Source of the DNA: Candidatus Omnitrophota bacterium
GTDB taxonomy: Bacteria; Omnitrophota; Gorgyraeia; Gorgyraeales; Gorgyraeaceae
Length of the DNA: 6,941 nt
NCBI GenBank assembly: GCA_026387215.1
Contig: JAPLMC010000083.1
Coordinates: 1 to 6,941 of the forward strand
Direction: 5' to 3'
Shown piece after piece: positions 6,084 through 6,941 of the stretch (position 1 is its first letter; each line of letters opens with the position of its first letter). The position numbers and the translations under genes are program-made. The notes below the pieces were generated by a model. It worked only from the letters and a program-made list of their open reading frames with translations. It made no database searches and had not been told where the DNA came from.

Positions 6084-6114
6084 GTACTTAGTTCAAGATA
6101 TAAAGTTTAAAGTC

Positions 6115-6152
6115 CGAAGTTTAATGTTATCATACAATAAAAACTTCGTCAA
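6115..6152 (-). promoter_or_regulatory. Sigma70-type promoter of tRNA-Lys with overlapping inverted repeat
   Basis: Minus strand: TTGACG (6147-6152), 17-base spacer, TAACAT (6124-6129). Start of transcription would fall near 6117, giving a leader of about 34 bases before the tRNA. A perfect 8-base inverted repeat, CGAAGTTT (6115-6122) and AAACTTCG (6141-6148), brackets the -10 region and touches the -35; it could be an operator or a chance feature of AT-rich DNA. Confidence 0.6.
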
Positions 6153-6186
6153 CGATTTTTAGAACCAGCCCCTCTTCATAAATAAA

Positions 6187-6218
6187 CTTTACAAAACCGT
6201 CATTGTCAGAGTGTCAAG
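6187..6218 (-). repeat. Palindrome B, after the tRNA-Arg tail copy
   Basis: Thirty-two bases, same family as C and D. Minus strand arms CTTGACA and TGTAAAG pair with one mismatch; a TTTATTT tract follows, terminator-like. It is followed by AAGAGGGGCTGG on the minus strand (6165-6176), the same 12 bases that follow palindrome C (6341-6352). Confidence 0.6.
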
Positions 6219-6242
6219 TTCATGGCGTGCCTGGCAGGATTT
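6212..6242 (-). repeat. Partial copy of the tRNA-Arg 3' end
   Basis: Thirty-one bases identical to 6443-6473, running from the T loop through CCA of tRNA-Arg and seven bases further, into the downstream palindrome arm. No 5' tRNA part is present. It closes element E3. With the shared AAGAGGGGCTGG beyond the palindromes, the direct repeat extends over about 78 bases (6165-6242 versus 6341-6473, the second holding one extra palindrome). Confidence 0.9.
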
Positions 6243-6331
6243 ATCGCCCTTCACTTTGTTCCTGGTCAGCCACTCATCTCGCTAAGCAGATGCTCCTTTT
6301 GTCGCATCTAGCGGACTCACTTCAAATTCTG
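6235..6331 (-). repeat. Structured tRNA-tail-linked element E3 (tRNA-Arg associated)
   Basis: Closing repeat CAGGATTT (6235-6242) and AAATTCTG (6324-6331) pairs at 7 of 8 positions and matches the tRNA-Arg T arm. Plus-strand boxes: TCGCCC (6244-6249), GGTCAGCCACTCA (6264-6276), the central hairpin (6280-6313) and GGACTCACTTC (6313-6323). Hairpin: outer stem CGCTA/TAGCG, 4-base bulge AGCA, inner stem GATGC/GCATC, 10-base loop TCCTTTTGTC. Compared with E2, the TCC....GTC loop ends and the bulge length are kept while the stem bases change in pairs. The boxes are more diverged than between E1 and E2, so E3 is probably older. Confidence 0.7.
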
Positions 6332-6363
6332 CAATTCGACCCAGCCCCTCTTTTCCCAACAAA

Positions 6364-6395
6364 CTTGACAAAACTGACAATGTCAGATTGTCAAG
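6364..6395 (-). repeat. Palindrome C (second downstream of tRNA-Arg)
   Basis: Best-paired copy of the family: CTTGACAA/TTGTCAAG arms of 8 bases, a 2-base internal mismatch, then CTGAC/GTCAG around a 3-base loop. Minus strand is followed by TTTGTT. Could act as a terminator for tRNA-Arg, or be a protein-binding palindrome; the strong TGACA/TGTCA symmetry fits either. Confidence 0.65.
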
Positions 6396-6417
6396 ATTAT
6401 GCCCAAGCGCCAATAAA

Positions 6418-6449
6418 CTTGACAAAACTAACAATGTCAAAATGTCAAG
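6418..6449 (-). repeat. Palindrome D (first downstream of tRNA-Arg)
   Basis: Thirty-two bases starting four bases after the CCA of tRNA-Arg on the minus strand. Outer arms CTTGACA/TGTCAAG are perfect; the inner stem is weaker than in C. TTTATT follows. C and D are in tandem, 22 bases apart, apparently by local duplication. Confidence 0.65.
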
Positions 6450-6453
6450 TTCA

Positions 6454-6531
6454 TGGCGTGCCTGGCAGGATTTGAACCTGCGGCCTACTGGTTCGAAGCC
6501 AGCCGCTCTATCCAGACTGAGCTACAGGCAC
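6454..6531 (-). tRNA. tRNA-Arg(TCG)
   Basis: 78 bases with encoded CCA (6454-6456). Acceptor GTGCCTG/CAGGCAC, discriminator G; D arm GCTC..GAGC with a 10-base loop; anticodon stem GCTGG/CCAGT, loop CTTCGAA, anticodon TCG reading CGA; T arm GCAGG/CCTGC around TTCAAAT. Its first ten bases overlap the end of radC, including the radC stop codon. First tRNA of the array. Confidence 0.95.
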
Positions 6532-6941
6532 TTATGTTCTGCAAAGCTGTAATACTTATTGTCTCCTATTATTATATGATCCATAACATCTATTTCAAGA
6601 GCCCTGCAGGCTATCGTAAGGTTCTTGGTAAACATTGTATCCTCTTTGCTTGGCTCAGGATCGCCCGAAGGATGGTTATGAACCGCTATTATCCCTGCCG
6701 CAAAATTTTGAAGCGCTTTTAAAGTTATTTCCCTAATCTCAGGGCTTGCATAATCAACAGTTCCCTCCTCTATTTCAATTATATCTATTATATTGTTTTT
6801 ACTATTTAACAGCAAGACCTGAAATATTTCTTTCTTAAGATCTCTTAACCTTGGCATAAAAATCCGAGCAGCGTCTTTTGGAGATTTTATTGCCATGGAC
6901 GGTTTTTTAGGCTCGGACATAAACCTTCTTGCTATCTCAAA
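6522..6941 (-). CDS. radC: RadC family JAMM/MPN-domain protein, C-terminal 139 residues (5' end outside window)
   Basis: Shows the RadC MPN+/JAMM metal-binding motif HNHPSGDPEPSKED, preceded by the family blocks PRLRDLKKEIFQVLLLNSKNNII and GTVDYASPEIREITLKAL. It ends in the usual DHIIIG...YSFAEHKCL. The frame stays open to the window edge, reading FEIARRFMSEP upstream of the ATG at 6920; this matches the ELARR segment that links the helix-hairpin-helix part to the MPN domain in full RadC of about 225 residues. The ATG at 6920 is therefore internal, and the gene is cut by the window rather than truncated. The cellular role of RadC is unsettled: the historical DNA-repair name is not well supported, and metal-dependent hydrolase activity is inferred from fold. 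The stop codon TAG is inside tRNA-Arg. Confidence 0.93.
   Translation of the reverse strand, partial: FEIARRFMSEPKKPSMAIKSPKDAARIFMPRLRDLKKEIFQVLLLNSKNNIIDIIEIEEGTVDYASPEIREITLKALQNFAAGIIAVHNHPSGDPEPSKEDTMFTKNLTIACRALEIDVMDHIIIGDNKYYSFAEHKCL
6571..6598 (-). promoter_or_regulatory. Candidate intragenic promoter for tRNA-Arg inside radC
   Basis: Minus strand TTGAAA (6593-6598), 16-base spacer, consensus TATAAT (6571-6576). Predicted start near 6564, about 33 bases before the tRNA, the same geometry as the tRNA-Lys promoter. It lies within codons for a conserved part of RadC (EIDVMDHIIIG), so the match may partly be coincidence of AT-rich coding. Confidence 0.5.

Noticed and set aside
4941..6331. 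Integron attC sites or an integrative island
   Set aside because: No GTTRRRY/RYYYAAC core sites, no cassette ORFs and no integrase; intervals between repeats are about 100-230 bases.
4901..6449. CRISPR array made of the TTGACA palindromes
   Set aside because: Only four copies, irregular spacing, intervening tRNA genes, and no cas genes.
6203..6722. Plus-strand reading frames across the tRNA-Arg region with repeated MSxCQVHGVPGRI peptide
   Set aside because: The peptide repeat is only the duplicated tRNA tail and palindromes read in frame; the second frame is antisense to tRNA-Arg and radC.

Overview
This window is a fully co-directional stretch; every gene I can support lies on the minus strand. 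In transcription order it reads: 3' part of radC, tRNA-Arg(TCG), tRNA-Lys(CTT), tRNA-Leu(TAG), tRNA-Gly(GCC), a PTS EIIA of the PtsN/fructose type, yvcK, ptsH (HPr), ptsI (Enzyme I), and a bifunctional phosphoglucose/phosphomannose isomerase that runs off the left edge. The protein genes are AT-rich with heavy ATA and AGA use, carry bacterial Shine-Dalgarno sequences, and all four tRNA genes encode CCA. This is a bacterium. The combination of a membrane-anchored YvcK, a soluble PTS set without a permease, and an archaeal-type SIS-domain Pgi/Pmi suggests an uncultured Gram-negative lineage such as Candidatus Omnitrophota or a neighbour. That assignment is inference from gene content only.

Left half (1-4862): a tight operon. 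PtsN, YvcK, HPr and EI are separated by 48 bases, 11 bases and an overlapping stop/start; Pgi/Pmi follows EI after 12 bases. EI takes phosphate from PEP, passes it to HPr, and HPr can phosphorylate the EIIA. No EIIB/C/D is present in the window, so the EIIA may be regulatory, in the style of nitrogen PTS. YvcK is a UDP-GlcNAc-binding regulator of carbon flow into the cell wall, and Pgi/Pmi feeds fructose-6-P, the precursor of those amino sugars. The operon therefore couples PEP/phosphate status to hexose-phosphate and envelope metabolism.

Right half (4863-6531): a four-gene tRNA array in unusually structured spacers. Each of the four tRNA genes is followed downstream by a second, partial copy of its own 3' end (T arm, and in three cases the acceptor strand and CCA too). 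In three of the four cases (Gly, Leu, Arg) the partial copy closes a structured element, called E1, E2 and E3 here. These share short conserved boxes and a central hairpin with a conserved loop and bulge length but covarying stems. The inverted repeat closing each element has the T-arm sequence of the adjacent tRNA, so it differs from copy to copy. At tRNA-Lys the same T-arm palindrome is present with only a 4-base loop, like an empty version. Around these lie a family of palindromic hairpins (four copies, here A-D), a pair of related elements in opposite orientation (G1, G2), and a 114-base near-complete hairpin (F2). No recombinase, transposase or reverse transcriptase is encoded in the window. 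This small, apparently non-autonomous tRNA-tail-linked repeat family is the most interesting content.

Right edge (6522-6941): the C-terminal part of RadC, whose stop codon lies inside tRNA-Arg. A good intragenic promoter in radC may drive that tRNA.
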